Shown piece by piece: positions 24,848 through 34,908 of a stretch of 64,000 nt of DNA (position 1 is its first letter; the number at the start of each line of letters is the position of its first letter). The notes beneath the pieces were generated by a model that saw only the letters and a list, made by a program, of their open reading frames with translations, ran no database searches and had not been told where the DNA came from. The DNA is taken from NCBI GenBank assembly GCA_963728895.1, contig CAVSLM010000001.1, forward strand, positions 496,001 to 560,000, read 5' to 3'. This DNA is from CAVSLM01 sp963728895 (GTDB lineage Bacteria; Pseudomonadota; Gammaproteobacteria; JBBQDK01). The position numbers were made by a program, and so were the translations under genes.

Positions 24848-26951
24848 ATGCCTGAAATCGACTCATCTCAACGAGCGTTCTGCGATGACCCCGCGGGCAA
24901 CATCCGTCTGCTCGCCCCCGCGGGGTGCGGCAAGACCCATTCCATCTTGCACCGATGCTGCGCGCTTCATCGAGGCGCATCCAGTCGTGCGATTCGGTCC
25001 CTCGTCGTCACGTTCACCGTCGCAGCACGCGACGAGCTCAAGGCCCGCGTGGCAGAGCACGCAGAGTTTGCCCCGATCCGCGACCACGTCGAGGTGACAA
25101 CCCTGAATGCATGGGGCTGGCGTCGCATAAGGTCGCAGGCGAAGAACCCGCGACTGCTGACCAGCAAAATCGACCGACACTTCGCCGTAATGAATCAACT
25201 CGCGCCGGTATGGACTAAGCACAAGTCAGTCAAGAATGCGATCGAGGGCAGCCGTTCCGCGCCGACTCATGACATTCTCGAACTGATGGACGCCCTCAAG
25301 TCACTCGGCTTCGACCATACCCGTATGAAGCAACTCGCCGACTTCACTGCCCACGTCGAATCGCTCGAGATAATGCACCTCGGGTGGAGGCTCGACGACC
25401 TTTGGGAGAAGCTGACCAAGATCGAGATCCTCGCGATGACAGGCGGCGAGGCGCCCCGAAGCGCCTAAAGCGCATCTTCGACAGCTTCTACAAGTTCTGG
25501 CTTGATGCCACCGACCACCTCATCAAGAGCGCGACGTTCACGCTTGAGGACCAAAAGTACGCGGCCTTCCTCGACGAGCGCCAGAAGGCCGAGGACGCCG
25601 ATAAGCCACTCACCGGTGCAGCAAGGTACGATCACGTTATCGTCGACGAGTTCCAGGATATCAATCCGCTCGACCTCAACCTCGTGAGAGCGATCGTCAA
25701 TCGACATCGTGCCACCATCACCATCGTCGGCGACGACGACCAGGCCATCTTTGAGTGGCGCGGCACCACACCTTCATACATTCTAGAACCTGCGCATTAC
25801 TTCACTGGCCCGTTTGAAACCTTCACGCTGGGGATCAACTACCGCTCGCCCGCGAACATCGTGGAACTCTCTCAGAAGCTCATCCGAAATAACGAGCGCC
25901 GTGTCGACAAGAGACCCGCGCCCACCAATCATCTAAGGCTGACATTCAGATTGTCGAGACGGCTGACATCAACGAGTCGCTCGAACACGCCAGCAAGCTC
26001 GTTGCTGAACATATAAAGCAGGGCAGGAGTCCAACCCGCATCGCGCTTATCGGGCGCAAGAAGGCGCAGCTCATCCCATACCAGATCTATTTCGCATCGA
26101 AGGACGTCCCGTTTTGCGCTGCCGAAGACTTGCAGATATTCCTCAGCAAGACTTTCGACCGCCTGCTGGAACTGCTGGAGATCAAGCAGCGGGCTGACAA
26201 CCGGCAGCGCCCGCGCCAGATCGCCGAAGACGTGCTTAAGCTCTGTGACCTTGTCAAGCGCTACCCTATCAAGAAGGCCGAGCGCGAGGCGCTGCTGAAC
26301 CACCTGAACAAGGCCGGTAAGGGCACTATCAATGACGCGATCGAGTCCCTCGCCGCCTACACCGGCCCGCTCAAGGGTACTAACACGGATTGCCGGATGA
26401 GTCTCGATTACGCCGACGCGATTCGAGAGTACCTCAATGCTGATTCCGTCTCCGATGCGCTGTTTGCCCTGAGCATCCACTTCGAAGGGCTTGCGGCAGA
26501 TTTTGGCAAGGCCGAGGAAGACATCTTCTACAAAGACCCGCCGTTCGGACAACTGGCTGAGTTCGCACGGCGCTACGGCGACGACTACAACAAGTTCCTT
26601 GATGACATTGAGCGAGCGAAGGAGCAGCTCGCTCACGTTCCTCCCACCGACGATGACGCGCCCGATTCGAACGATGTCCAGAAGCGTCCGCTTCACCTCA
26701 TGACCGCCCTGCGTGCCAAGGGAAAGGAATTCGAGTCCGTCGTTCTCCTCGACTGCATTGAAGACATCTGGCCGATGAAGTACGCGCAGACCCCCGCTCA
26801 GTTCGAGGCTGAGCGCCGCGTGTTTTACGTCGCCTTCACGCGTGCTCGGAAACGCGTGGTGTTTCAGATCGCCAAGCGAATCGGAAAGCGGGTCGCCGCA
26901 CCGTCGCGGTATCTTTTCGAGATCGGCATGCTTAACGAGAGCGAGTCGTGA
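24848..26951 (+). pseudogene. UvrD/Rep-type superfamily 1 helicase, two frameshifts
   Basis: About 700 codons in three frames. The helicase motifs are complete when joined: I in LLAPAGCGKTHSI, II in VIVDEFQDIN, III in IVGDDDQAIFEWRG, IV in INYRSPANIVELSQKLI, V in LMTALRAKGKEFESVVLLD, VI in ERRVFYVAFTRARKR. Shifts occur near 25455 and 25930, each explained by one base. With the next ATG (26955) it looks like the helicase half of a defence or modification pair. It sits between two attC sites, which would make an unusually long cassette. Either a true pseudogene or a gene hit by assembly errors. Confidence 0.8.
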
Positions 26952-26954
26952 TCA

Positions 26955-27038
26955 ATGGCCAAGAAGCCCGCAAAGAAGGTCGACCATTACGAGCACAAGG
27001 GCAAGACCCGGCCAACATCCAGTCGGATGGGCCGCCGA
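26955..27038 (+). pseudogene. First 28 codons of a gene cut by the second intron (methyltransferase?)
   Basis: Starts 3 bases after the helicase stop with MAKKPAKKVDHYEHKGKTRP, a basic start that recalls site-specific DNA methyltransferases encoded beside such helicases. It breaks off at the intron boundary and does not resume after it. The methyltransferase idea is a guess from memory of similar N-termini and the helicase neighbour. Confidence 0.35.
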
Positions 27039-27797
27039 ATCGGGTCGCCGGGGGTTTTTCTCCCCCGGCTCCCACAGCACCCCGCATGCGGGTCCGCACG
27101 GGGCGCTTCCTTCGGGAGTTAAAGGACGACCACGAGATGGCGACCTTCAACGCTGGCTACGCTACGAACCGCCAAGGCCGTTTCACCCGGTCGGGCACAA
27201 TACGGGCGTTGAGGCTCGCACGGCTCGCTCGTTACCGAAGGTTCAGGCCTTCACCGTGTCCCACCCATTACGATGGGCCTTTGGCTAGTATGCCGTCTGC
27301 TGACTTCTGTCCCATCACGCCCAGCGTTACCGCAAGGCGCGCTGTCCGAGTCACGGTAGGGTCCGGTGGCGATTACAGCGCTTTCGTGCTGGGCCTCAGA
27401 CCGGCTCCCATGGCAACCACAGCTACCTTAGGGTTCGATGGCAATTCCAGCCCTTTCGGACGGGCCCTCAGTTCGACTCCCATAGCGGCACGGACCGCAT
27501 GTCGGACAGATCTCCCCGGATAAGAACGTGAACTGTCCGTGCACAACCGCCGCATTTACCCTATCCCCTGAACCTGATGGGTTTCGTCATGTGTGTGCCA
27601 ACTCACCCGGGGACTGAGCCTTCTATGCGGTTTCTGTCCGTCGGCTCGCACTTTTGCGCTCCGGCTTCCTTCGGACATCCCTCACGGATACGCCCTTGCC
27701 TTCGGCTCGTAGTTATTAGCTTCCACTCATGTGGACATACAGGTACTCGTACAGGGGACTTTCACCCCATAAGTTCACGCCCATGCCGGGCGTACAC
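27039..27797 (-). mobile_element. ORF-less group II intron derivative (second copy)
   Basis: Shares both ends and much of domain I with the intron at 22713-24643: GTGTACGCCCGGCATGGGC at its 5' end, GGGGTGAAAGTCCCC, and ACCCGAT at its 3' end after a strong GCCGGGGG/CCCCCGGC hairpin. The whole reverse-transcriptase region is missing, leaving about 760 bases. A roughly 50-base RNA subdomain is present twice in tandem (about 27360-27412 and 27434-27484, each ending in a GACTCCCAT-like box). It again lies antisense to the cassettes and abuts an attC arm. Confidence 0.7.
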
Positions 27798-27850
27798 CAG
27801 CCCATTCCAGCCGACGCCAGAAAGCGGCGCGGTTGATGGTGGCGTTAGCT
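27798..27850 (+). other. attC site adjoining the ORF-less intron
   Basis: CAGCCG-A-CGCC (27808-27818) pairs with GGCGCGGTTG (27825-27835), one wobble and one extrahelical A. GTTAGCT follows at 27844-27850 as core site. The left core box is disturbed where the intron begins (CAG instead of AAC). Confidence 0.6.
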
Positions 27851-28387
27851 TGCAAAAAAGTAACTGCTCACCCCCCCTGTGCTCCCCTGATTATAGCGCG
27901 ACGATCTGGATGCGAAGCGCGCGACATTCTGGATGAGAAGTATGGTGTCGCGGCATCTGGATAATGCCCGTGGCTTAGGAGCGGCGCAAGCGGACCAGGC
28001 GTTCTAGCCTACAAAGGGAGGCCCCCCGGCTTTGCCGGGGTGGCAGTAGCAGTTTGAGGAGTAGCCGACAAGGCTGCCGAGACCCTCTCGCCGTTTGTCA
28101 TCTTCGAGCCGCTGGAACTTCGTTGCCCTGCTGGTGGCGCTGGTACTCAAGCCGCGAGTGAAAAAGCTACCCCGGCTGCTGCCTGCGACAGAAAGCGGCG
28201 GGATGATCCGTGCCTGAGGCGTGATCCGTGGGAAGTGAGCCGTTCGGCGAGCGGACTGGCGGGCCGGATGACGTGGATTTGGCAGGATTTCACTGCAGCG
28301 GCGGCGAGAGCGCTTCCGATCATCCCATGGCCTTGCCGTTGACCCGCGGCGAAAAGGGCGTTTATGCGGTTTATGCTTCCTATACCC
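27851..28387. other. Gap after the last attC of the integron
   Basis: No convincing gene. A CCCCGGC-TTT-GCCGGGG hairpin lies at 28024-28040. The stretch may contain remnants of further cassettes or an insertion sequence, but none is recognised. Confidence 0.45.
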
Positions 28388-30814
28388 CTACGGTAATATT
28401 TCCCGGACCAATTTGAAAAACGCCCCGGTATCGATCGGCTTGGTCACGAGCGCACGGATCCCCGCGCGCCGTGTCTGCGCTTCGGTCAGGCGTTCGGTGT
28501 AGCCGGTGTAGAGGATAATCGGCAGCCCGTGGTACCGCGTCGTGAGCCGTTGCGCCAGCTCGACGCCGGTCATCTTCGGCATGGTCTGATCAGTGACGAC
28601 GAGGTCGAATTTTCCGGAGTCGGCGGTAACGAACGCTTCGGCTTCGACGCCGTTGTGTTTCACGGTTACGTCCAGTCCCCAGCTCCCCAGCAACTCGGCC
28701 ATGAATTCGCCGACCGCCGGTTCGTCGTCCACCACCAGTACGCGTCCCTGGAGGCGACGTACATTCGCCGCGCCGGCCGGTTGCGCTTCCGCGACGCCGA
28801 CTTCGCCCGCAGCGTCCGACATTGGCCTGAGCAGCACACGGAAAGTCGCGCCCGCGCCGGGTTTCGATTCGACCACGATGTGTCCGCCATGTTCGTGCAC
28901 GATGCCGTGCACGGTCGAGAGTCCCATGCCACTGCCTTTGCCGGCTTCCTTGGTGGTGAAAAACGGCTCGAACATCCGATCTACTACCTCCGGAGCGATA
29001 CCGCTGCCGGTATCGCTCACGACCAGTTCGACGTAGCTGCCGTGCACTGGCTGGCGGCAGGATGTGCAGACCGCGTCGCGGTGATCGGTTTCCCTCAGCG
29101 CGATACGCAGTGCGCCGGCGCCGTTCATGGCGTCGCGTGCATTGATGCACAGATTCATCAGCACCTGCTCGAGCTGTACCGGATCGAGCAGCACGGAAGG
29201 AAGCGGGGCGTTGAATTCAGTCTCGAATTCGATGCTGGAAGGAAGCGTCGAGCGCATGAGTTTGACCGATTCCTTCGCCAACGGCTCGAGCTGCAAGGCG
29301 CGCGGTTCGCCACGCTGGCCGCGCGAGAAAGTGAGCATCTGCTGGATCAGGTCGCGCGCCTGGCTACTGGAGCGCAGCGCGCGTTCGAGATACATCTCGA
29401 GCTTTGCATCGCCTCGCGTCACCATGCGCTCCTGGGCCATGGCGACGTATCCCATCACGACGGTGAGGATGTTGTTGAAATCGTGCGCGATGCCGCCGGT
29501 GAGATGGCCGATGGCCTCCATCTTCTGCGCCTGGCGCAGTTGCGACTCCAGGCGCGTGCGTTCCGCCTCGGCCCGCTTGCGCTCGGTGATCTCGCGCATG
29601 ATCAGCAACAGGTGTGCTTCGTCGCCGTAGTGCACCGGCACGCCGTGGACCTCGGCGTCGAATATCGTGCCGTCCTTGCGCCGCGCCTTGGCCTCGGACT
29701 TCAGGCTGTGGCCGGCGCCAGCGGCTTCGAAGAACGCCCAGCAGCGCAGGTGGCTGTCGGGGTGGACGAACTGGAACGACTCGGCGGCGAGCAACTCCTC
29801 GCGCGCATAACCGTGCAGGCGGCAGAAAGCCGGGTTCGCGTCCACGATGCGCCCGTCTGGCGTGCACAGGGCGAGGCCATCGACCGAGCCGTTGAAAATC
29901 GTGTGGTACCGTTCCTCACTGGCGCGCAGCGCTTCATTGGAACGCTCGCGCTCCAGTTCGGCGACGGCGCGCGTGGCGAAGATCTTGAGCATGGACTCGG
30001 CCAGCCGGTCGTCCGCCAGCGGCTGGCCGTGCATGACGGCGATCAGCCCGAGGGCGCGACCCTGCGAGTCGGTCAGTGGAAACGCCGCGTAGCTCTCGAT
30101 GCCGAGGCGCGCCAGCATGTTGTCGCCGTGAAACAGGCGCCGGACGTCGCGCGGATAAAAGCGGAACTGCCGGCCGACGACGTCGGCGCAGGGCGTACCG
30201 GCGATGTCGTATTCGACGTTGTCGATGACCTGTCCCCGAGCGTACAGCGCGAGGGTGCGCAGGCGCCCGGGATCGTCCGCGCGCGGCAGGGCGATGTAGG
30301 CATAGTCCGCGCCGAGCGCGTTGGCGCAGTAGCTCACCAGCGCCGTGAAGATGTCGCCGCCGCCCGCGCCGGAGACGCCGAGCGCCGACTGACGCAATAC
30401 CTCCTCGGTGCGTTTGCGCACGGTGATGTCGGTCGAGATGCCGCACACGGCGTAGGCTTCGCCCTGGGAATTGCGCAGCGGAAACTTGAGCGAAAGATAG
30501 GTGTGCACGCCGTCTTCCTGCGGTACCTGCTCCTCGAATTCGACCGGCGCGTCGCGCTCGAAAACCAGGGTGTCATTGCGCCGCAGCTCGTCGACGATCG
30601 CCGCTGGGAAGAGCTCCGCGTCGGTATGGCCGATGACGTCGGCTTCGCGCCGGTCGAACAATTGCAGGAACCAGCGGTTGACGAACCGGTAACGCCCGTC
30701 ACGTTCCTTGACGTACACCACCGCGGTGGCGTGGTCGAGGATCTGCTGCAGCACGAGGAAGCCGTCCTCGTTGCGTGGCGTCGGTTGCCGGGAGGGGTCG
30801 GGGTTCGCGCTCAT
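28388..30814 (-). CDS. PAS-GAF-PAS hybrid sensor histidine kinase with receiver
   Basis: 808-residue cytoplasmic sensor kinase. Domains in order are PAS (about 25-130, ending GISTDITVRKR), GAF (about 145-290), PAS/PAC (about 305-425), HisKA with GHLTGGIAHDFNNILTVVMG (phospho-His), HATPase with NLCINARDAMNGAG (N box) and VVSDTGSGIAPEVVDRMFEP, GSGMGLSTVHG, then a receiver with VVTDQTMPKM (phospho-Asp). The DFNN H-box places it in the NtrB-like HisKA group with C-terminal receivers. No transmembrane segment is seen. ATG 30814 is chosen over the longer frame. It follows the response-regulator gene by 91 bases on the same strand. Confidence 0.93.
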   Translation of the reverse strand: MSANPDPSRQPTPRNEDGFLVLQQILDHATAVVYVKERDGRYRFVNRWFLQLFDRREADVIGHTDAELFPAAIVDELRRNDTLVFERDAPVEFEEQVPQEDGVHTYLSLKFPLRNSQGEAYAVCGISTDITVRKRTEEVLRQSALGVSGAGGGDIFTALVSYCANALGADYAYIALPRADDPGRLRTLALYARGQVIDNVEYDIAGTPCADVVGRQFRFYPRDVRRLFHGDNMLARLGIESYAAFPLTDSQGRALGLIAVMHGQPLADDRLAESMLKIFATRAVAELERERSNEALRASEERYHTIFNGSVDGLALCTPDGRIVDANPAFCRLHGYAREELLAAESFQFVHPDSHLRCWAFFEAAGAGHSLKSEAKARRKDGTIFDAEVHGVPVHYGDEAHLLLIMREITERKRAEAERTRLESQLRQAQKMEAIGHLTGGIAHDFNNILTVVMGYVAMAQERMVTRGDAKLEMYLERALRSSSQARDLIQQMLTFSRGQRGEPRALQLEPLAKESVKLMRSTLPSSIEFETEFNAPLPSVLLDPVQLEQVLMNLCINARDAMNGAGALRIALRETDHRDAVCTSCRQPVHGSYVELVVSDTGSGIAPEVVDRMFEPFFTTKEAGKGSGMGLSTVHGIVHEHGGHIVVESKPGAGATFRVLLRPMSDAAGEVGVAEAQPAGAANVRRLQGRVLVVDDEPAVGEFMAELLGSWGLDVTVKHNGVEAEAFVTADSGKFDLVVTDQTMPKMTGVELAQRLTTRYHGLPIILYTGYTERLTEAQTRRAGIRALVTKPIDTGAFFKLVREILP

Positions 30815-30905
30815 GGTGCGGATAGTGCACCCGCGCCCCCCGGCCGCCAAGGCGCTGTTACAAAACCGAAGCAATTGAAACAAAAAACCCGTCGTGCCGG
30901 GGGGT

Positions 30906-31625
30906 TCAGTCCGGGCGGGGAACGAACATGTAACCGGCGCCACGCACCGTCTTGAGTGTGCGCGGCCTGTCTGGGTCGTTTTCGATTTTCTTGCGCAGAC
31001 GGGCCACGCGGATGTCGATGCTGCGGTCGAACGGGTCCCAGTCGCGGTTGCGCGTCAGATTCAGGATCTGATCGCGCGACAACACCCGATTGGGGCGTTC
31101 GGCGAAAATCTTGAGCAGGTCGAATTCCATGCTGGTGAGGGGGATTTCCTGCAATTTGTCGTCGAGCAGCTGGCGCCTGTCCAGGTCGAGGGTACAACGC
31201 CCGAAGGCCACGCGCTGGGTCGCTTCACCTTTCGCGGCCGCAGCCGTGCTGACCTGTTGGTAGCGCCGCAGCACGCTCTTGATGCGGGCGCGCAGCTCGC
31301 GCGGGTCGAAGGGCTTGGTCAGGTAGTCGTCGGCGCCGACCTCGAGACCGACCACCCGGTCCACGACCTCGGCGGCGGCGGTCACCATGATGATCGGCAG
31401 GTCGAAACGTTCGCGGACGTAACGCGAGAGCGTGAGACCGTCCTCCCCGGGAAGGTTTACGTCGAGCAGCACCACGTCCGGGACCTGCTTCGCCAGCAGT
31501 TCGCGCATGGACTTGCCGCCGTCCGCCGCCATGACCTCGAATCCGTGGGAGCCGAGGTACTCGGTCAGCATCTCGAGGATCCCGGCTTCGTCGTCGACGA
31601 CCAGAACGCGTTGCTTGTTCTCCAC
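30906..31625 (-). CDS. OmpR/PhoB-family response regulator
   Basis: 239 residues from GTG at 31625, which has GGGAGAA at proper distance; the longer frame to 31715 has an unlikely N-terminus. The receiver shows VLVVDDEAGILEML, the phospho-acceptor in VVLLDVNLPGEDG and the Lys in YLTKPFDPREL. The winged-helix domain ends TLKTVRGAGYMFVPRPD. It is first in a two-gene set with the hybrid kinase, though that kinase has its own receiver, so phosphoflow may branch. Confidence 0.93.
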   Translation of the reverse strand: MENKQRVLVVDDEAGILEMLTEYLGSHGFEVMAADGGKSMRELLAKQVPDVVLLDVNLPGEDGLTLSRYVRERFDLPIIMVTAAAEVVDRVVGLEVGADDYLTKPFDPRELRARIKSVLRRYQQVSTAAAAKGEATQRVAFGRCTLDLDRRQLLDDKLQEIPLTSMEFDLLKIFAERPNRVLSRDQILNLTRNRDWDPFDRSIDIRVARLRKKIENDPDRPRTLKTVRGAGYMFVPRPD

Positions 31626-31862
31626 GTCTTCTCCCGGAGGCGGTTCGAACAATGCCCGGATTATAGCAACACGCCGATACAAACCGGCAACAAAGAACCG
31701 CTTGCGCGAAAGCATGCCGATACATGCCGGGCCTAGAGTTCGTTCCGTGCCGGAGCGGTCTGTGTGGACATGAAAGCAGGGCGTCGCCGCAAACGGGCGG
31801 TTCCACCGGTAATGGAAAGATCGGCCTGAATCGAAACCTCAACCGAACAGGAGACAAGTGTC

Positions 31863-32096
31863 ATGCAAACGAACAAGGCCAATGTCGTCGTGGATTTGAA
31901 GTGTACCCGGAACCGGGATCGACTCGGCGAGCTGGAGAGCGAACTCGACGGGATCGAAGGCGTCTCCTGGGCGCAGGCGAGCTCGCGGTCGAGCCGCCTG
32001 GTGCTCGTTGAATACGACCCGGAGGTGATCGACTCGCAGAAGATTCTCGGCGCCGTCGTGCGCCGCGGATACGACGCGCGGCTGATCGGCATGTGA
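31863..32096 (+). CDS. Small HMA-fold-like protein without metal ligands
   Basis: 77 residues with the beta-alpha-beta pattern of heavy-metal-associated domains: VVVDLKCTRNRDRLGELESE, then GVSWAQASSRSSRLVLVEYD and ILGAVVRRGYDARLIGM. The usual CxxC is replaced, so a metal chaperone role is unlikely. It precedes the MddA-like gene by 40 bases and is probably in its operon. Function unknown. Confidence 0.7.
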   Translation: MQTNKANVVVDLKCTRNRDRLGELESELDGIEGVSWAQASSRSSRLVLVEYDPEVIDSQKILGAVVRRGYDARLIGM

Positions 32097-32136
32097 CCCG
32101 GGTGGATCCCAACCACTATCTCCAGGAGACATTATC

Positions 32137-32901
32137 ATGAACAGAAACAGAATCGCGGCACTCGTTTACGGCGCCGTCAGCTACGGCATCTTCTTCGTCA
32201 CCTTCCTGTACGCCGTGGGTTTCGTCGGCGATTTCATCGTGCCAAAGTCCATCGACTCGTCGCCAGATGGTCCGCTGGGGCAGGCATTGCTGGTCGATGT
32301 GCTGCTGCTCGGGCTCTTCGCCGTCCAGCACAGCGTCATGGCGCGTCCGGCCTTCAAGCGCTGGTGGACGCGGTTCGTGCCCAAGCCGGTCGAGCGCAGC
32401 ACCTACGTGCTGTTCGCCAGCCTGGCGCTGATGGCGTTGTTTGCCTGGTGGCAGCCGATCGGCGGCGTGATCTGGAACGTGCAGGAGCCGGCCGGACAAG
32501 CGCTGCTCTACGGTCTCTGCGCCCTCGGCTGGGCGCTGGTGCTGGTGGCAACCTTCCTGATCAACCACTTCGATCTCTTCGGCCTGCGTCAGGTATGGCT
32601 TTACGCGCGCGGGAAGGAATACCGCCCGCTCCCGTTCGGCACACCCGCTGTCTACCGCTTCGTGCGCCATCCGCTCTACGTCGGTTTCCTGGTCGCCTTC
32701 TGGGCGACGCCGACCATGACTGCGGCACATCTGTTCTTCGCGGTGATGACGACAACGTACATCCTGATCGCGATCCGTCTCGAGGAGCACGATCTCGTGG
32801 CCGAACACGGCATGCGTTACGCCGAGTACCGCAAACAGGTTCCGATGCTGGTGCCGCGCCTGGGTGGTCGTCCGTCCGGCGCCGGCACGGAGTCGGTCTG
32901 A
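32137..32901 (+). CDS. mddA: Methanethiol S-methyltransferase-like integral membrane protein
   Basis: 254-residue membrane methyltransferase of the isoprenylcysteine carboxyl methyltransferase/NnrU superfamily. It has about five to six hydrophobic segments and the SAM-binding end RHPLYVGFLVAFWATP, then EEHDLVAEHGMRYAEY. The N-terminal half (AVGFVGDFIVPKSID, FAVQHSVMARPAFKRWW) is that of MddA, which methylates methanethiol to dimethyl sulfide. Function is by family; substrate untested. Between two small genes on the same strand. Confidence 0.82.
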   Translation: MNRNRIAALVYGAVSYGIFFVTFLYAVGFVGDFIVPKSIDSSPDGPLGQALLVDVLLLGLFAVQHSVMARPAFKRWWTRFVPKPVERSTYVLFASLALMALFAWWQPIGGVIWNVQEPAGQALLYGLCALGWALVLVATFLINHFDLFGLRQVWLYARGKEYRPLPFGTPAVYRFVRHPLYVGFLVAFWATPTMTAAHLFFAVMTTTYILIAIRLEEHDLVAEHGMRYAEYRKQVPMLVPRLGGRPSGAGTESV

Positions 32902-32956
32902 GTCAACCGGGTGGTGCGGCGCATGCCGCGCCACCCGCCGATGAGGAGGACGAGAA

Positions 32957-33097
32957 ATGATTTCCATGACTGACAACATTCAGCGGCGCTTCTGGAAGCG
33001 CCTGGGATTGGCCGGCTTCACGTTTTTTCTGGTGAAGGGTCTGATATGGCTGGTCGTGCCGGTCGTGATAGTCCTGATGGGTACCGCGGGTTTGTAG
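32957..33097 (+). CDS. 46-residue single-span membrane protein
   Basis: From ATG at 32957, with GAGGAGG upstream, it encodes a basic amphipathic start (SMTDNIQRRFWKRLGLAGF) then a hydrophobic span (LIWLVVPVVIVLMGTAGL). Its ribosome-binding site and position 55 bases after the MddA-like gene argue that it is real and co-transcribed. Function unknown. Confidence 0.6.
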   Translation: MISMTDNIQRRFWKRLGLAGFTFFLVKGLIWLVVPVVIVLMGTAGL

Positions 33098-33249
33098 CGC
33101 GGCGAATGCGCACGCCGATGAACACCGGCGGCATGAAGGCGCGAACACGCTTGAGATGAGGGCTTGCGTAGCGCGTCCCGAGCGCGTTTGCCCTCGCACG
33201 TCAGCAGTGAATGGTTGCAGTACTCAGCTATGCTTGGGACCGAGGTCTT

Positions 33250-33750
33250 GCTGGCGTTTCCCCAACACCATTCGATGCGGGCTGCTTGTCGTCGCTCGGC
33301 CAGCCAGTCTTTGAAGAGGATGTCCTTGATGACAGCCCGCATACGGTCGTCCAGCGGGGCGGGGACCATCTCCAGAACGTGCACCAGGATGTGGCCGCTC
33401 TCGACCGGAACCGGCCCGACCAGCTGGCCCGGCGCGGCGGCAAAGAGTGGGTCGCGGAGCACGGGTTCGGCCTTGCGGCGCTCGATCATGGCGAACGTAC
33501 TCGTTTTGGGGGGCACGCCCCGCTCCGCGGCCTCGAAGAAGAGGCGCTCGGCGGCTGAAAAGAAGTCCTGGGCTCCGGCGCGGATCTGCTCGGCCAAACC
33601 GCGGGCCTCGCTTTCATCAGCTACTTCGAGGCGCGCAACCCGCACAGTGTCGAAATGACCCGGATGCTGTCGGAGGTATTCCTCGACGCGGCCGGCGGCA
33701 AGCCGGTAGCAGCACCTTCCCGTACTGCTTCCAGCCCATGGGCGCCTCCG
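33250..33750 (-). pseudogene. Remnant of a PpiC-related peptide-maturation protein
   Basis: The minus strand reads YRLAAGRVEEYLRQHPGHFD then VRVARLEVADESEARGLAEQ, and later DPLFAAAPGQLVGPVPVESG, HILVHVLEMVPAPLDDRMRA and WLAERRQAARIEWCWGNA. This is the parvulin-like C-terminal half of proteins annotated as PpiC-related peptide maturation components. The beginning is in another frame (PEAPMGWKQYGKVLL) and no N-terminal half or start codon is found. About 165 residues of a longer protein remain; the frame runs on without homology past 33250. Confidence 0.55.
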
Positions 33751-34095
33751 GATGTACGCCCATCGGCGATCGTCTTCGTCGCCTCTCCGTGGACCGCTGC
33801 GCGATCACCCGCCCCACGGACCATCCCGGCCGCCATGGTAGGGGCGTCGCGCCGGCGGGTCGTGGCACGCGAGGCGGTGCGCACCGCAGGATGCACGAGC
33901 ATTGCACCACCCGGGGAATCTTTTTCGACGTCCGCACTCCAATGCTCTCGATGGCGTTGGCCACGAACCGCGCCATGGTTCAGGTAAGGAACGCTCCCGC
34001 CGTGGAAGATCTGATGGCGCGCCGCTGACCTGCAGGCAACCGTTGCGCGCTGCTGTGGCGTTCCCGGAGGCGCGAGATTTCGAGGAGAGTGCTTT

Positions 34096-34908
34096 ATGAT
34101 CGCGCCGACGCTACGCACCACGCTTCTGCTTGCTGCACTGGCGATCTGGGCAGGTGCGGCGTCTGCCGCGGATGTGCCGGCCATCTCGCAGGTGTATCAG
34201 GCCGCGCATGCAGGGCGTTTGGATCAGGCGCAGGCGATGATGCACCGGGTGCTGCAGGCGCATCCGGACAGTGCCAAGGCGCATTACGTCGAGGCGGAGC
34301 TTCTGGCGGCGCAGCACCGGCTCGCGCCGGCGAGGCAGGAGCTTTCGAAGGCGCAACAGCTGGGGCCCGGCCTTCCTTTCGTCCAGCCGCAATCGGCGCG
34401 GATGCTGGAGGCGCGGCTGTACCCGGATCGGCTGGCACGCAGCGGTCGTGGCTCCTCCGGCGTTCTGTGGCCGGGGGCACTGGTGTCCCTCGGCATTCTG
34501 CTGCTCGGCGCGTTCTTCATCCGCAGCTTCTTTGCGCGCCGGACATCGGGCTTGTTCCCGAGGATGGGTTCGCCATTTTCTTCGCCTTTTTCCGGTGCTG
34601 TCACGGGGCCGGTGGGCATGAGCGGAGCCGGCATCGGCTCGGGAATCGTTTCCGGCCTTGCATCGGGAGTGGCACTCGGAGCCGGGCTGGTCGCCGGCGA
34701 GACGATCGCGCACCGCTTCATCGATGGCAATCGCGTAGACGCCGCAGATCCCAGCCTCGGAGCGGGCGGACTGTCACCCGACCCGCTGGGCGGAGACGAC
34801 TTCGGCATGGACGACAGTACGGCATCCTGGTACGACGGCGGCGGCGCTGATTTCTCCGATCCGGGAGGGGGCGGATTCCCGGATCTGGGTGGAGACGGTT
34901 GGACCTGA
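34096..34908 (+). CDS. Exported TPR protein with transmembrane segment and Gly/Asp-rich tail
   Basis: 270 residues. A signal peptide ends AGAASAA at about residue 24. One or two TPR-like helical pairs follow (ISQVYQAAHAGRLDQAQAMM, then AKAHYVEAELLAAQHRLAPA). A hydrophobic span lies at about 125-145 and a second weakly hydrophobic glycine-rich region at about 175-200. The C-terminus is rich in Gly, Asp and Pro. Similar proteins are common and uncharacterised in proteobacteria. GAGGAG before ATG supports the start. Confidence 0.8.
   Translation: MIAPTLRTTLLLAALAIWAGAASAADVPAISQVYQAAHAGRLDQAQAMMHRVLQAHPDSAKAHYVEAELLAAQHRLAPARQELSKAQQLGPGLPFVQPQSARMLEARLYPDRLARSGRGSSGVLWPGALVSLGILLLGAFFIRSFFARRTSGLFPRMGSPFSSPFSGAVTGPVGMSGAGIGSGIVSGLASGVALGAGLVAGETIAHRFIDGNRVDAADPSLGAGGLSPDPLGGDDFGMDDSTASWYDGGGADFSDPGGGGFPDLGGDGWT

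Noticed and set aside
28529..30955. 808-codon open frame on the plus strand
   Set aside because: Antisense to the sensor kinase, same shadow composition, no recognisable motif.
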